A stretch of DNA of 11,297 nt. Origin: Dehalococcoidia bacterium. GTDB lineage: Bacteria > Chloroflexota > Dehalococcoidia > Lucifugimonadales > UBA3495. The stretch's first letter is position 1; each line of letters opens with the position of its first letter. Shown here one piece after another: positions 1 through 6,128 of this stretch. Below the pieces are notes generated by a model. The model was given only the letters and a program-made list of their open reading frames with translations. It was not told where the DNA came from and did no database searches. The position numbers and the translations under genes were made by a program. Where the stretch lies: the NCBI GenBank assembly GCA_003523055.1, contig DPHC01000017.1, positions 897-12,193 of the forward strand, in the 5' to 3' direction.

Positions 1-536
1 ATTGCTGAGTGTAATGCTGTGATCCTGTCAATAATTGGTACTCCGGCACGGATTGGAGGCATTCCTTCGTGGCCTGTTACCATAGCAATTCCTGACATTA
101 CTTGTCCTATTGGGTCAAAGCCGATTTGCTGTGTGTAAGGACCAAATTGTCCATACGCGGACACATTTACCATTACTATTTTTGGATTGAGGCTTTTTAG
201 GACATCATATGAGAATCCCATTTTTGCAATTGTTCCGGGCCTAAAATTTTGTACTACCACATCAGATACTTTAACGAGTTCCCGTAGGATTTCTTTTCCT
301 GATTCAGTTCTCAAATCCATCGAGACACTTTTTTTACCGCTGTTGTATTGTACCCAATAAGCACTTTGCTTTTGAACCCATGGAGCGTGGTATCTAGTTT
401 CTTCTCCCCCTAAGCGTTCAATTTTTATTACTTCAGCACCTAGTCTTGCTAGGACTTGCGCACATCGTGGTCCAGCCTGGTGTCTTCCTAAGTCAATAAC
501 TCTAATACCTTCTAGAGGCGAGTTTAATTTTGCCAT
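1..536 (-). CDS. CaiB/BaiF class III CoA-transferase, N-terminal part (cut by window edge)
   Basis: The 178 visible residues are the N-terminal part of a family III CoA-transferase, which moves CoA from an acyl-CoA donor to a free carboxylic acid in the cytoplasm. The start reads MAKLNSPLEGIRVIDLG, the usual family opening, followed by a Rossmann-like part (AEVIKIE, residues 35-40), the KKSVSMDL stretch (68-75), VQNFRPG (95-101), SAYGQFGPY (126-134) and GFDPIGQVMSG (139-149). Asp170 in VPIID falls where FRC and CaiB carry the catalytic aspartate that forms the acyl anhydride (Asp169), so the protein should be active. The ATG at 536 has an AAGGAG Shine-Dalgarno seven bases upstream. It lies 38 bp downstream of the cupin gene on the same strand, probably in one operon. 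The C-terminal half is outside the window, so the acid substrate cannot be predicted; 'formyl-CoA transferase-like' would be overcalling. Confidence 0.93.
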   Translation of the reverse strand, partial: MAKLNSPLEGIRVIDLGRHQAGPRCAQVLARLGAEVIKIERLGGEETRYHAPWVQKQSAYWVQYNSGKKSVSMDLRTESGKEILRELVKVSDVVVQNFRPGTIAKMGFSYDVLKSLNPKIVMVNVSAYGQFGPYTQQIGFDPIGQVMSGIAMVTGHEGMPPIRAGVPIIDRITALHSA

Positions 537-574
537 GTTCCTTCTCCTTCTAATATATAATATTTCCGGTTATT

Positions 575-925
575 TTATTTCCGTGTTTTTTTATTAAGAG
601 GCACTGCCAATGAGACCCGAGTTTCTTCTCCGACATTTCTGGCTATATGTCCATGGCCTTCGAGATCTTCGGCTATTAATACATCTCCTGGGACCATGCG
701 GCATTTCTCACCGTCTGCTGTCTCAAATTCAGCAGTTCCTTGCAAGTTTATTACATATTGTAATCTGGGAGCGTTGTGGTAGTCAGAAAAAGTTGGAGAT
801 TTTCTGATGTTTATTGTAATGTCTCCTTCGCCGACTTCATTCACTAGAGCTGCATATTCTTCAGGGCTAAGATTTTCGAAATGGGACTCCCCATCGTCTC
901 CTGAATATACTCTTACGATCTTCAT
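575..925 (-). CDS. Small single-domain cupin protein
   Basis: A complete 116-residue protein with one conserved beta-barrel cupin domain over about residues 40-110. The PGDVLIAED turn (79-87) and GHGHIARN (90-97) match the second cupin motif, with His91 and His93 as possible metal ligands. The first motif is degenerate: only His50 remains of the usual HxH pair, followed by LQYVINLQG (55-63). The opening (MKIVRVYSGDDGESHFE) resembles small cupins often annotated only as 'cupin domain-containing protein'. No enzymatic role can be assigned; a small-molecule binding or isomerase/dioxygenase-like role is possible. The start is secure: a perfect GGAGGT lies six bases before the ATG, and a plausible promoter lies further upstream. 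It is the first gene of a minus-strand pair with the CoA-transferase and is divergent from the decarboxylase operon, so a shared metabolic role is a reasonable inference. Confidence 0.85.
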   Translation of the reverse strand: MKIVRVYSGDDGESHFENLSPEEYAALVNEVGEGDITINIRKSPTFSDYHNAPRLQYVINLQGTAEFETADGEKCRMVPGDVLIAEDLEGHGHIARNVGEETRVSLAVPLNKKTRK

Positions 926-931
926 AGAAAT

Positions 932-937
932 ACCTCC
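932..937 (-). promoter_or_regulatory. Strong Shine-Dalgarno of the cupin gene
   Basis: GGAGGT on the minus strand, six bases before the ATG at 925. It is the best ribosome binding site in the window and fixes the cupin start. Confidence 0.8.
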
Positions 938-980
938 AATATAAATTATGTTCCTAGGTAACTACCATTATCACTTGTCA

Positions 981-1009
981 AATATAATATGCTTGAGCGG
1001 ATTAGGCAA
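981..1009 (-). promoter_or_regulatory. Candidate sigma-70 promoter of the cupin/CoA-transferase pair
   Basis: On the minus strand TTGCCT (1009-1004) is followed after exactly 17 bases by TATATT (986-981), matching the housekeeping consensus at 4/6 and 5/6 positions. Transcription would start near 974, giving a leader of about 50 nt that includes the GGAGGT ribosome binding site. Seen by eye; not tested statistically in AT-rich DNA. Confidence 0.5.
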
Positions 1010-1110
1010 CTCAATGAAGGTTCACGCAAACCTAAAACAAACTTTTATTTCGGCAACGGAAGAAACTTAACAGACTATATAGCTTAGATAAAAGCAACAG
1101 TGTGAGATAT

Positions 1111-1139
1111 TTCAAGGGTTATTGAAGGTATGTTAGAAT
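1111..1139 (+). promoter_or_regulatory. Candidate extended -10 promoter of the decarboxylase operon
   Basis: TGTTAGAAT at 1131-1139 is an extended -10 (TGn plus TAGAAT, 5/6 to TATAAT). A weak -35 (TTCAAG, 1111-1116) sits 17 bases before the hexamer. Transcription would start near 1146, about 30 nt before the first gene. It closely resembles the TGTTATAAT of the Fur-family gene promoter at 8956-8964. The rest of the 926-1176 intergenic region shows no convincing gene. Confidence 0.45.
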
Positions 1140-1176
1140 GACCAAAATCGTATTCAGGCAATAATGAGGAGTAGTG

Positions 1177-2037
1177 ATGAATTTAACAAAAAGACGTCTA
1201 AATTATAGAGCGATACTTGAAGGTGATAAATGTGTTTATCCAGGATCTGTGTTTGACCCTATTTCAGCTCGAATAGCTCAAGATCTAGGATTTGAAATTG
1301 GTATGTTCGCAGGTTCTATAGCCTCTGGCACAGTTTTGGGTGCTCCAGATTATATAGTCCTAACCCTAAGTGAATTTGCAGAACAAATATATCGGATATG
1401 TAGGGCTAGTGAAATTAGTTTAATGGTTGATGCAGACCATGGTTATGGAAATGCATTGAACGTAAAACGGACAGTTGAAGAATTAGAATCTGCAGGTGTT
1501 GCTGCTTTAACAATTGAAGATACTTTATTGCCAAAAGCATTTGGATCAGCAAAAGGCTCGTTGATATCGATTGAAGAAGGTGTTGGCAAAATGAAAGCGG
1601 CATTATCTGGCAGAACGGACCCTAACTTGGTCGTTGCTGGTCGAACGAGTTCTCTCGCTATTGAAGGAGTGGAAGAGACAATAAAAAGAGTCAAAGCTTA
1701 TGAAAAAACTGGAGTTGATGCTGTATTTTTAGCAGGAGCTAAAACTAAAGCTGAACTAGAAGCTGTCCGATCTGAAGTAAAACTACCATTGTTATTAGGT
1801 GGAGCAACTGGAGAGCTATCGGATAAAGATTTTTTGTCGCAAATCGGTGTTAAAGTGGCTCTTCAGGGGCATTGGCCTTTTCAAGCAGCCATCAAAGCAG
1901 TTTACGATACATTGAAAGCTTTAAGAGATGGGGTAGACCCGCAGGATCTAAAACCCACAGTTGCCAGTTCAGAATTAATGGCACAGGTGACCCGTAAAAA
2001 TTCTTACGACAATGATATGAAAGAATATTTGAATTAA
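1177..2037 (+). CDS. Oxaloacetate decarboxylase-like protein, PEP mutase/isocitrate lyase superfamily
   Basis: A 286-residue TIM-barrel protein closely resembling the cofactor-independent oxaloacetate decarboxylase class typified by Pseudomonas PA4872 (pyruvate plus CO2 from oxaloacetate). Features seen: SVFDPISARIA (24-34), the Mg-binding DADHGYGNALNV stretch (85-96; Asp85, Asp87, His88), TIEDTLLP (112-119) with Glu114 and Asp115, AGRT (154-157) with Arg156, and QGHWPF with His232, the histidine that in PA4872 is a clade marker. A tyrosine that I recall as active-site Tyr212 in PA4872 aligns with alanine in GGATGE (208-213), so the substrate may differ; methylisocitrate lyase or another C-C lyase are alternatives. 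The start was placed at ATG 1177, five bases after GAGGAG (1166-1171); an in-frame GTG at 1174 adds one residue. It is the first gene of a five-gene operon, 22 bp before the F420 reductase. Confidence 0.87.
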   Translation: MNLTKRRLNYRAILEGDKCVYPGSVFDPISARIAQDLGFEIGMFAGSIASGTVLGAPDYIVLTLSEFAEQIYRICRASEISLMVDADHGYGNALNVKRTVEELESAGVAALTIEDTLLPKAFGSAKGSLISIEEGVGKMKAALSGRTDPNLVVAGRTSSLAIEGVEETIKRVKAYEKTGVDAVFLAGAKTKAELEAVRSEVKLPLLLGGATGELSDKDFLSQIGVKVALQGHWPFQAAIKAVYDTLKALRDGVDPQDLKPTVASSELMAQVTRKNSYDNDMKEYLN

Positions 2038-2059
2038 GAAAATACATTCTGAGAGGTTA

Positions 2060-2716
2060 ATGTTGAGACTATCAATTTTAGGAGGCACTGGTCCTGAGGG
2101 AAGAGGTATAGCTATGAGATTGGCTATGGCTGGTCATGCTGTATGCATAGGATCCAGAGACGAAGCTAAGGCTTTAGATATCGCCATAGATTTATCTAAC
2201 AGCATAGGAGTGCATATCATTGGTTTAGATAATGCTAATGCTGCGAAAGAAGGAGAAGTAATATTTGTGACAGTACCTTATGATGCACAATGTGCGGTAC
2301 TTCAATCTGTAGAAGAGGATTTGGCTGGTAAAATCATAGTTAATGTAGTAGCTCCCATGAAGTTCACTAAAGAGGTTGGAGCTGCTGCTATTGATGTAGA
2401 AATTGGGTCAGCAGCCCAAGAATCGCAATCATTATGCTCAGATTCCTATGTAGTATCTGCTTTACAGAATGTTAGTGCAGAGAATTTAGAAGACCCTGAT
2501 AAAATTCTGGATGAAGATGTTATTGTGTGTTCTGATCATAAAGACTCTAAAGAAATTGTTATGGATTTAATCAGAAACATTGACACATTGAGACCTATAG
2601 ACGGAGGAGCTCTTAGTAATTCTAAATACGTTGAACAATTGACTCCTTTGTTGGTTAATATAAATAGAATTTATAAAATGCATTCAGGGATCAAGATAAC
2701 TGGAATAGAAAATTAA
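2060..2716 (+). CDS. npdG: NADPH-dependent F420 reductase (F420H2:NADP oxidoreductase)
   Basis: A 218-residue dinucleotide-binding protein of the F420-dependent NADP reductase family, which exchanges hydride between NADP(H) and the deazaflavin F420 in the cytoplasm. The glycine-rich loop LGGTGPEGRG (7-16) and IGSRDEAKA (30-38), which reads the 2'-phosphate of NADP, are at the start. FVTVPYDAQ (69-77), IVNVVAPM (93-100), GSAAQ (116-120), SALQNVSAE (133-141), DVIVCSD (153-159) and the C-terminal VNINRIYKMHSGIKITGI stretch (199-216) fit the family, as does the full length. GAGAGG (2051-2056) lies only three bases before the ATG, so the TTG codon at 2063 is an alternative start. The protein implies that the host makes or imports F420; no F420-using oxidoreductase is encoded in this window, so its partner is elsewhere. 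Second gene of the operon, 17 bp from the next. Confidence 0.9.
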   Translation: MLRLSILGGTGPEGRGIAMRLAMAGHAVCIGSRDEAKALDIAIDLSNSIGVHIIGLDNANAAKEGEVIFVTVPYDAQCAVLQSVEEDLAGKIIVNVVAPMKFTKEVGAAAIDVEIGSAAQESQSLCSDSYVVSALQNVSAENLEDPDKILDEDVIVCSDHKDSKEIVMDLIRNIDTLRPIDGGALSNSKYVEQLTPLLVNINRIYKMHSGIKITGIEN

Positions 2717-2733
2717 GTGAGAGGTAACTTGTT

Positions 2734-3258
2734 ATGCCAAGAGAGATACTTGACTTGCAAAACGTTGAAGTTTTGGGGAAAATTGGAGGGAATTGGAAAT
2801 TTGCACCAGGATTTATTCCTGGAGTAGATAATGAAGGATTCGTTTCAGAAATTGAAGGCAGTCCAGCACGATTAGCAGATTATGATGATTCTACCTGGGA
2901 AACAAGAGACGATTTAACAAAATGGCATTCTAGAGGATTTGCTTTTGCATGGTACAGAATACAGGTAACTTTGCCTGTTACAGTAGGTGGTAGAGATATT
3001 ACCGGAGCTAGATGCATCTTTGAGACATGTATCGATGACTATGGTGAAATTTGGATAGATGGTGAATGTGACCGTGATAGAGGATGTGTTCAAGGATTCA
3101 ACGTTCCACAGAGAGTTGTTATATCTGCTACTCCAAAGGCAGGTGATAAACATACGATAGCGTTGCTTGCAGTTAACGCTCCATTAGGCGCACCGGGAGG
3201 AGCCGTTTTCGTGAGGTATGCACAATTAGCTTTTGAGTGGCGTGAACCTGGGTATTAA
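2734..3258 (+). CDS. Stand-alone jelly-roll (galactose-binding-like) protein resembling the N-terminal domain of gluconolactonase/SMP-30 proteins
   Basis: A 174-residue all-beta protein with no signal peptide or membrane segment, so probably cytoplasmic. The pattern YDDSTWE (50-56), FAWYRIQVTLP (71-81), IFETCIDDYGEIWIDGE (95-111), GFNVPQRVVI (121-130), AVNAP (146-150) and FVRYAQLAFEW (159-169) is that of a sugar-binding jelly-roll like those preceding beta-propeller lactonases or in GH2 enzymes. There is no catalytic propeller or hydrolase domain, and the stop codon is followed directly by another operon gene, so it does not look like a truncated fusion. Role is unknown: it could bind a sugar acid or lactone, or act as an accessory subunit. 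GAGAGGT (2719-2725) eight bases before the ATG supports the start. Third gene of the operon. Confidence 0.72.
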   Translation: MPREILDLQNVEVLGKIGGNWKFAPGFIPGVDNEGFVSEIEGSPARLADYDDSTWETRDDLTKWHSRGFAFAWYRIQVTLPVTVGGRDITGARCIFETCIDDYGEIWIDGECDRDRGCVQGFNVPQRVVISATPKAGDKHTIALLAVNAPLGAPGGAVFVRYAQLAFEWREPGY

Positions 3259-3288
3259 ATTAGAGGTAAGAACTACGAGAGGTTTTTC

Positions 3289-3717
3289 ATGGTAGATAAT
3301 ATTTATCAGCCATATTTAAAATATGCCACGTTTTGCAAAAACGCTGATGAAGGTAACGATGGAAACTTAAATTTAACAAGTGTTTTAGACTTAATTGAAT
3401 TAGATGAACCTACCGAAGAAATAAATTCAGGAGCCTTGTTAACGACTCTAAATGTGAACTTAGCATTTTGCATAGCTGATGCTAGCCCGGGCTTACATAG
3501 ATTATTGGTGGCAATCAAAACTCCTGGATTACCATTAGACCCTCCTACACCACAGAAAATTGAATGGAGAGATGATATAATTTTCCAAAGATGGATTAAG
3601 GTTTTGCAAATACCAATACAAAAAACTGGTTTGCATGTAGCAGCTATACTTTTGGATGGTATGCCTTTGGGTGAAGCAAGCTTTCTAGTTAGATTTAAAG
3701 AATTAAAGGAGAAATAA
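3289..3717 (+). CDS. DUF6941-like conserved hypothetical protein
   Basis: A 142-residue soluble protein of unknown function. The opening pattern YLKYATFCKNADEGNDGNL (9-27), followed by a strand-turn-strand region with LIELDEP, resembles the family annotated as DUF6941, whose members begin with a 'YAIFC.....DGRL.L' signature and are predicted beta-sandwiches; this match is from memory. The second half has alternating hydrophobic strands (IIFQRWIKVLQIPIQKTG, about 97-114; HVAAILLDGMPLGEASFLVRF, about 115-135), typical of a beta-sandwich. No catalytic motif, signal peptide or membrane segment is visible. GAGAGG (3277-3282) lies six bases before the ATG. It is the fourth gene of the operon, seven bp before the last one, so the two are probably translated together. 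Confidence 0.65.
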   Translation: MVDNIYQPYLKYATFCKNADEGNDGNLNLTSVLDLIELDEPTEEINSGALLTTLNVNLAFCIADASPGLHRLLVAIKTPGLPLDPPTPQKIEWRDDIIFQRWIKVLQIPIQKTGLHVAAILLDGMPLGEASFLVRFKELKEK

Positions 3718-3724
3718 TAGATTC

Positions 3725-4015
3725 ATGATTAAAACTGGCCAGCGATATGTGGGACCTACAGGCGTGGAAATGGTTGTTACAAAAGGCGGAGATGGAGAAT
3801 TAACAGATGGAGAAACTCTTCTCCAAATTAAAGGGCAGGGAGAAGGGTTTACTGATACTTCCAGCAATGGTATTGCGATGGCTCTGGGTAAAAGATTTAG
3901 CTCTGAAGATGGTTCTATTTCAGTCCTAGTAACTAAAGCTGGTAAGTGTGATTTAAAATTTAATGGTAACCCTATGGAATTGCAAGAACCGAGGAAGCTA
4001 CCTTCATCGGATTAA
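3725..4015 (+). CDS. Small protein with two degenerate desulforedoxin/rubredoxin-like repeats lacking cysteine ligands
   Basis: A 96-residue soluble protein not recognised as a named family. It holds two similar units: residues 5-25 (GQRYVGPTG...VTKGGDGEL) and 54-81 (GKRFSSEDG...VTKAGKCDL..NGNPM). Both follow the layout of desulforedoxin-type domains as I remember them (Y-C-x-x-C-G, V-V-x-x-GG-x-x-L, CCG-x-PM), and the second aligns without gaps, but all four iron-binding cysteines are replaced in each unit (by Ser, Gly, Phe and Asn in unit two). The single cysteine (Cys72) is not at a ligand site. The tail ends LPSSD. A metal-free binding or scaffold role is inference. AAAGGAG lies 13 bases before the ATG, inside the end of the previous gene. 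The stop abuts the stop of the convergent deacetylase gene. Confidence 0.65.
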   Translation: MIKTGQRYVGPTGVEMVVTKGGDGELTDGETLLQIKGQGEGFTDTSSNGIAMALGKRFSSEDGSISVLVTKAGKCDLKFNGNPMELQEPRKLPSSD

Positions 4016-4867
4016 TTATCCCCGTAATTCATGCTTTTTAAAAACTTCAGCGACTTCTATTCCAGTTAAAAATCGTACGTTATCAAAAGTATTTATATAC
4101 CCGAGTAATTCTTTTAATATTAATAAACGACCGGGGCTACCAATGTATTGAGGGTGCATAGTTAAATTAAAACAGCCTCCATATTCATAAATACCACGAA
4201 ATTCTCTCTTCCATGATTGTAGTACTTCATCTCCAGTTTTTAATGGGCCCATTCTATTAGCAGAAGGCGCAAATACAAAATTGGGAGCATCATCTAAAAC
4301 CCAATGTACAGGTATTTCCACTAATTGGTTTTTGTTATCAGAAGTCGAAACGTAATATGGTTTATCGTCACCCATGAGACTGCTGTCATAAACAAAATCA
4401 TGCTCTGATAAAAAATCTATAGAATGCTTGCTTAGTTCCCAACTTGGTGATCTATAGCCTTTGGGTTTTTGGCCAGTCAAATTTTCAATGATATTTATAC
4501 CTTTATGCAATATGTTATGTTCTTCTTTTGGGGTTAATGTATAAGGAGGTTCGTGCATGTATCCGTGGTGACCTATTTCATGCTTTCGCGCATATATATC
4601 TTTTACCAATTCTGAGTTTGTCTCTGCTATAAATCCAGGAATATAAAAGCTAGCTTTTATATTAAATGTGTCTAAAATATCTAAAATACGAGGTGTTGCT
4701 ACTTTAGGTCCATAATCTGCCATAGACATTAGGCTTGGTAAATTTTGGTGATTTGGGTCTCGATTTATCCATGAAGATACTCCATCTACATCAAAAGTAA
4801 TCATCGCTACACATTGAATATCTTCTGGCCAATTAGAACTAGAGCACGGTTTATTATTTATAGGCAT
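4016..4867 (-). CDS. Polysaccharide deacetylase family protein (NodB-fold, PgdA-like)
   Basis: A 283-residue member of carbohydrate esterase family 4, whose NodB fold removes N-acetyl or similar groups, or in some relatives hydrolyses cyclic imides. Motif 1 is TFDVDG (24-29) with Asp26 and Asp28; motif 2 is GHHGYMHE (99-106), giving metal ligands His101 and His105; motif 3 is YRSPSW (138-143) with Arg139; LTMHPQ (235-240) supplies the likely general-acid His238. All key residues are present, so it should be active. The short extension with no signal peptide and the GYMHEPPYTLTPKEE stretch resemble the intracellular HpPgdA/imidase-like subgroup more than secreted chitin deacetylases, so the substrate is uncertain. 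The gene is monocistronic and divergent from the old yellow enzyme gene, with its stop directly next to the stop of the upstream operon. Confidence 0.88.
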   Translation of the reverse strand: MPINNKPCSSSNWPEDIQCVAMITFDVDGVSSWINRDPNHQNLPSLMSMADYGPKVATPRILDILDTFNIKASFYIPGFIAETNSELVKDIYARKHEIGHHGYMHEPPYTLTPKEEHNILHKGINIIENLTGQKPKGYRSPSWELSKHSIDFLSEHDFVYDSSLMGDDKPYYVSTSDNKNQLVEIPVHWVLDDAPNFVFAPSANRMGPLKTGDEVLQSWKREFRGIYEYGGCFNLTMHPQYIGSPGRLLILKELLGYINTFDNVRFLTGIEVAEVFKKHELRG

Positions 4868-4917
4868 ATTAACACCTCGCTATTGAAGTAGATTTTATCA
4901 TGGTTGATCTACAAGTT

Positions 4918-4946
4918 TTGATTGATGTAACTAAATTATCTATAAT
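4918..4946 (+). promoter_or_regulatory. Sigma-70 promoter of the old yellow enzyme gene
   Basis: TTGATT (4918-4923, 4/6 to the -35 consensus) and a perfect TATAAT (4941-4946) are separated by exactly 17 bases. Transcription would begin near 4953, leaving a leader of about 108 nt before the ATG at 5061. The -10 and the start point are covered by a perfect palindrome at 4943-4957. Confidence 0.65.
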
Positions 4947-4957
4947 AAGCCTTATTA
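4943..4957. promoter_or_regulatory. 15-bp perfect palindrome over the -10/start point (candidate operator)
   Basis: TAATAAG-C-CTTATTA, seven-base arms around one central base. It overlaps the TATAAT and the expected start point of the old yellow enzyme promoter, the classic place for a repressor. The 7-1-7 geometry equals that of PerR/Fur boxes, and 10 of 14 arm positions match the Bacillus PerR box as I recall it (TTATAATnATTATAA). Binding by the Fur-family protein encoded at 9001-9423 is inference. Confidence 0.5.
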
Positions 4958-5060
4958 AGGTTATGATTAGAAAACATTGTGGGTAATTATAGCAATGCCA
5001 ACTTAGATTGAATCTGATGGTTAGATCCGACTGGTATTTATTTAAATTTGGAGTATTCGT

Positions 5061-6128
5061 ATGAGTTATCTATTTTCTCCTATATCCATTAGAGGAGAAA
5101 TAATCAAAAATAGAGTTTTTGTTTCCCCGATGTGCCAATATTCTTCAGAACAAATGGATGGTACGGTGAATGATTGGCATAAAGTTCATCTGGGAACTCG
5201 AGCTATAGGAGGAGCAGGCTTAGTGATGATTGAAGCGAGTGCTGTTGATCCTGTTGGAAGAATTACACCTTGGGATGTGGGTTTATGGAATGAAGAACAG
5301 GCTAAATTGTTACAGCCTACTGTGAATTTCATTACTGAGAATGGTTCAATTCCGTCTATTCAATTGGCTCATGCAGGGAGAAAAGCATCTCACGATAAAC
5401 CCTGGAATGGAGGTAGTTATATTAATAGTTTGAAAGGAGGCTGGGACATCGTTGCTCCTAGCGCTATACCCTACGATGAAAATTGTGGCATTCCTGCGAG
5501 TTTAACTTCATCCCAAATAGAAGAATTAATTGGTCGGTTTGTAACTTCCGCAAAGTTATCTGTAGCCACAGGAATAAAAGTTATTGAACTGCATTTTGCT
5601 CATGGTTACCTAATTAATGAATTTATGTCTCCAATCTCAAATACTCGTGAAGATGAATACGGAGGTGATTTTAAGCATAGAGTGAGATTGCCTTTAGAAA
5701 TTATTAACCAGATTCGAAAAGTTATTCCAGAATCCATGCCTTTATTTATGCGAATATCATGCTCTGAACATATTATAGGGGGATGGAGCATAGATGATTC
5801 TATACAATTTAGCCAATTGGCTAAAAATGAAGGTGTTGATTTGATTGACTGTTCGTCTGGAGGAAATAGTTATAATCAAGAAATGAGAATTTTCCCAGGT
5901 TATCAAGTACAATTCTCAGAATCCATTAAAGCTAATGTAGATATTTTGACTGGGGCTGTTGGGCTCATTACGCAGCCCGAGCAGGCAGAAGAAATCATCG
6001 CAAATAACCGAGCTGACGTTGTGCTGTTAGGCAGAGAATTACTTCGCAACCCTTACTGGCCGGTACATGCCCAAAAAACTTTAGATGGGAAAGCAACTTT
6101 TGTTGACCAATATCTGAGGTCTTTATAA
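5061..6128 (+). CDS. namA: NADPH dehydrogenase, old yellow enzyme of the YqjM/NamA class
   Basis: A 355-residue FMN-dependent TIM-barrel ene-reductase that uses NADPH to reduce electron-poor C=C bonds in enals, enones, quinones and similar toxic compounds. The YqjM-class marks are present: Cys25 and Tyr27 in SPMCQYSS (22-29), the QLAHAGRKAS stretch (101-110), ELHFAHGYLINEFMSP (176-191) with substrate-binding His178 and His181 and Tyr183, NTREDEYGG (194-202), and LLGRELLRNPYWP (322-334) for FMN phosphate binding. The C-terminal QYLRSL places Arg353 where YqjM puts the arginine finger that reaches into the neighbouring subunit. The ATG is preceded by GGAG (5050-5053). The gene has its own promoter with a palindromic candidate operator, which fits stress-inducible expression as reported for Bacillus yqjM. 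Its last six bases overlap the 3' end of serS on the other strand. Confidence 0.92.
   Translation: MSYLFSPISIRGEIIKNRVFVSPMCQYSSEQMDGTVNDWHKVHLGTRAIGGAGLVMIEASAVDPVGRITPWDVGLWNEEQAKLLQPTVNFITENGSIPSIQLAHAGRKASHDKPWNGGSYINSLKGGWDIVAPSAIPYDENCGIPASLTSSQIEELIGRFVTSAKLSVATGIKVIELHFAHGYLINEFMSPISNTREDEYGGDFKHRVRLPLEIINQIRKVIPESMPLFMRISCSEHIIGGWSIDDSIQFSQLAKNEGVDLIDCSSGGNSYNQEMRIFPGYQVQFSESIKANVDILTGAVGLITQPEQAEEIIANNRADVVLLGRELLRNPYWPVHAQKTLDGKATFVDQYLRSL

Noticed and set aside
1014..1070. 18-codon plus-strand frame in the cupin/decarboxylase intergenic region
   Set aside because: No ribosome binding site, it lies upstream of the proposed operon promoter, and its composition does not look coding.
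5005..5015. Short palindrome AGATT-G-AATCT in the old yellow enzyme leader
   Set aside because: Five-base arms are expected by chance in AT-rich DNA; no riboswitch-like structure could be built around it.
4941..5060. Riboswitch in the roughly 108-nt namA leader
   Set aside because: No conserved core of a known riboswitch class is recognisable; the leader is AT-rich with only weak pairings.
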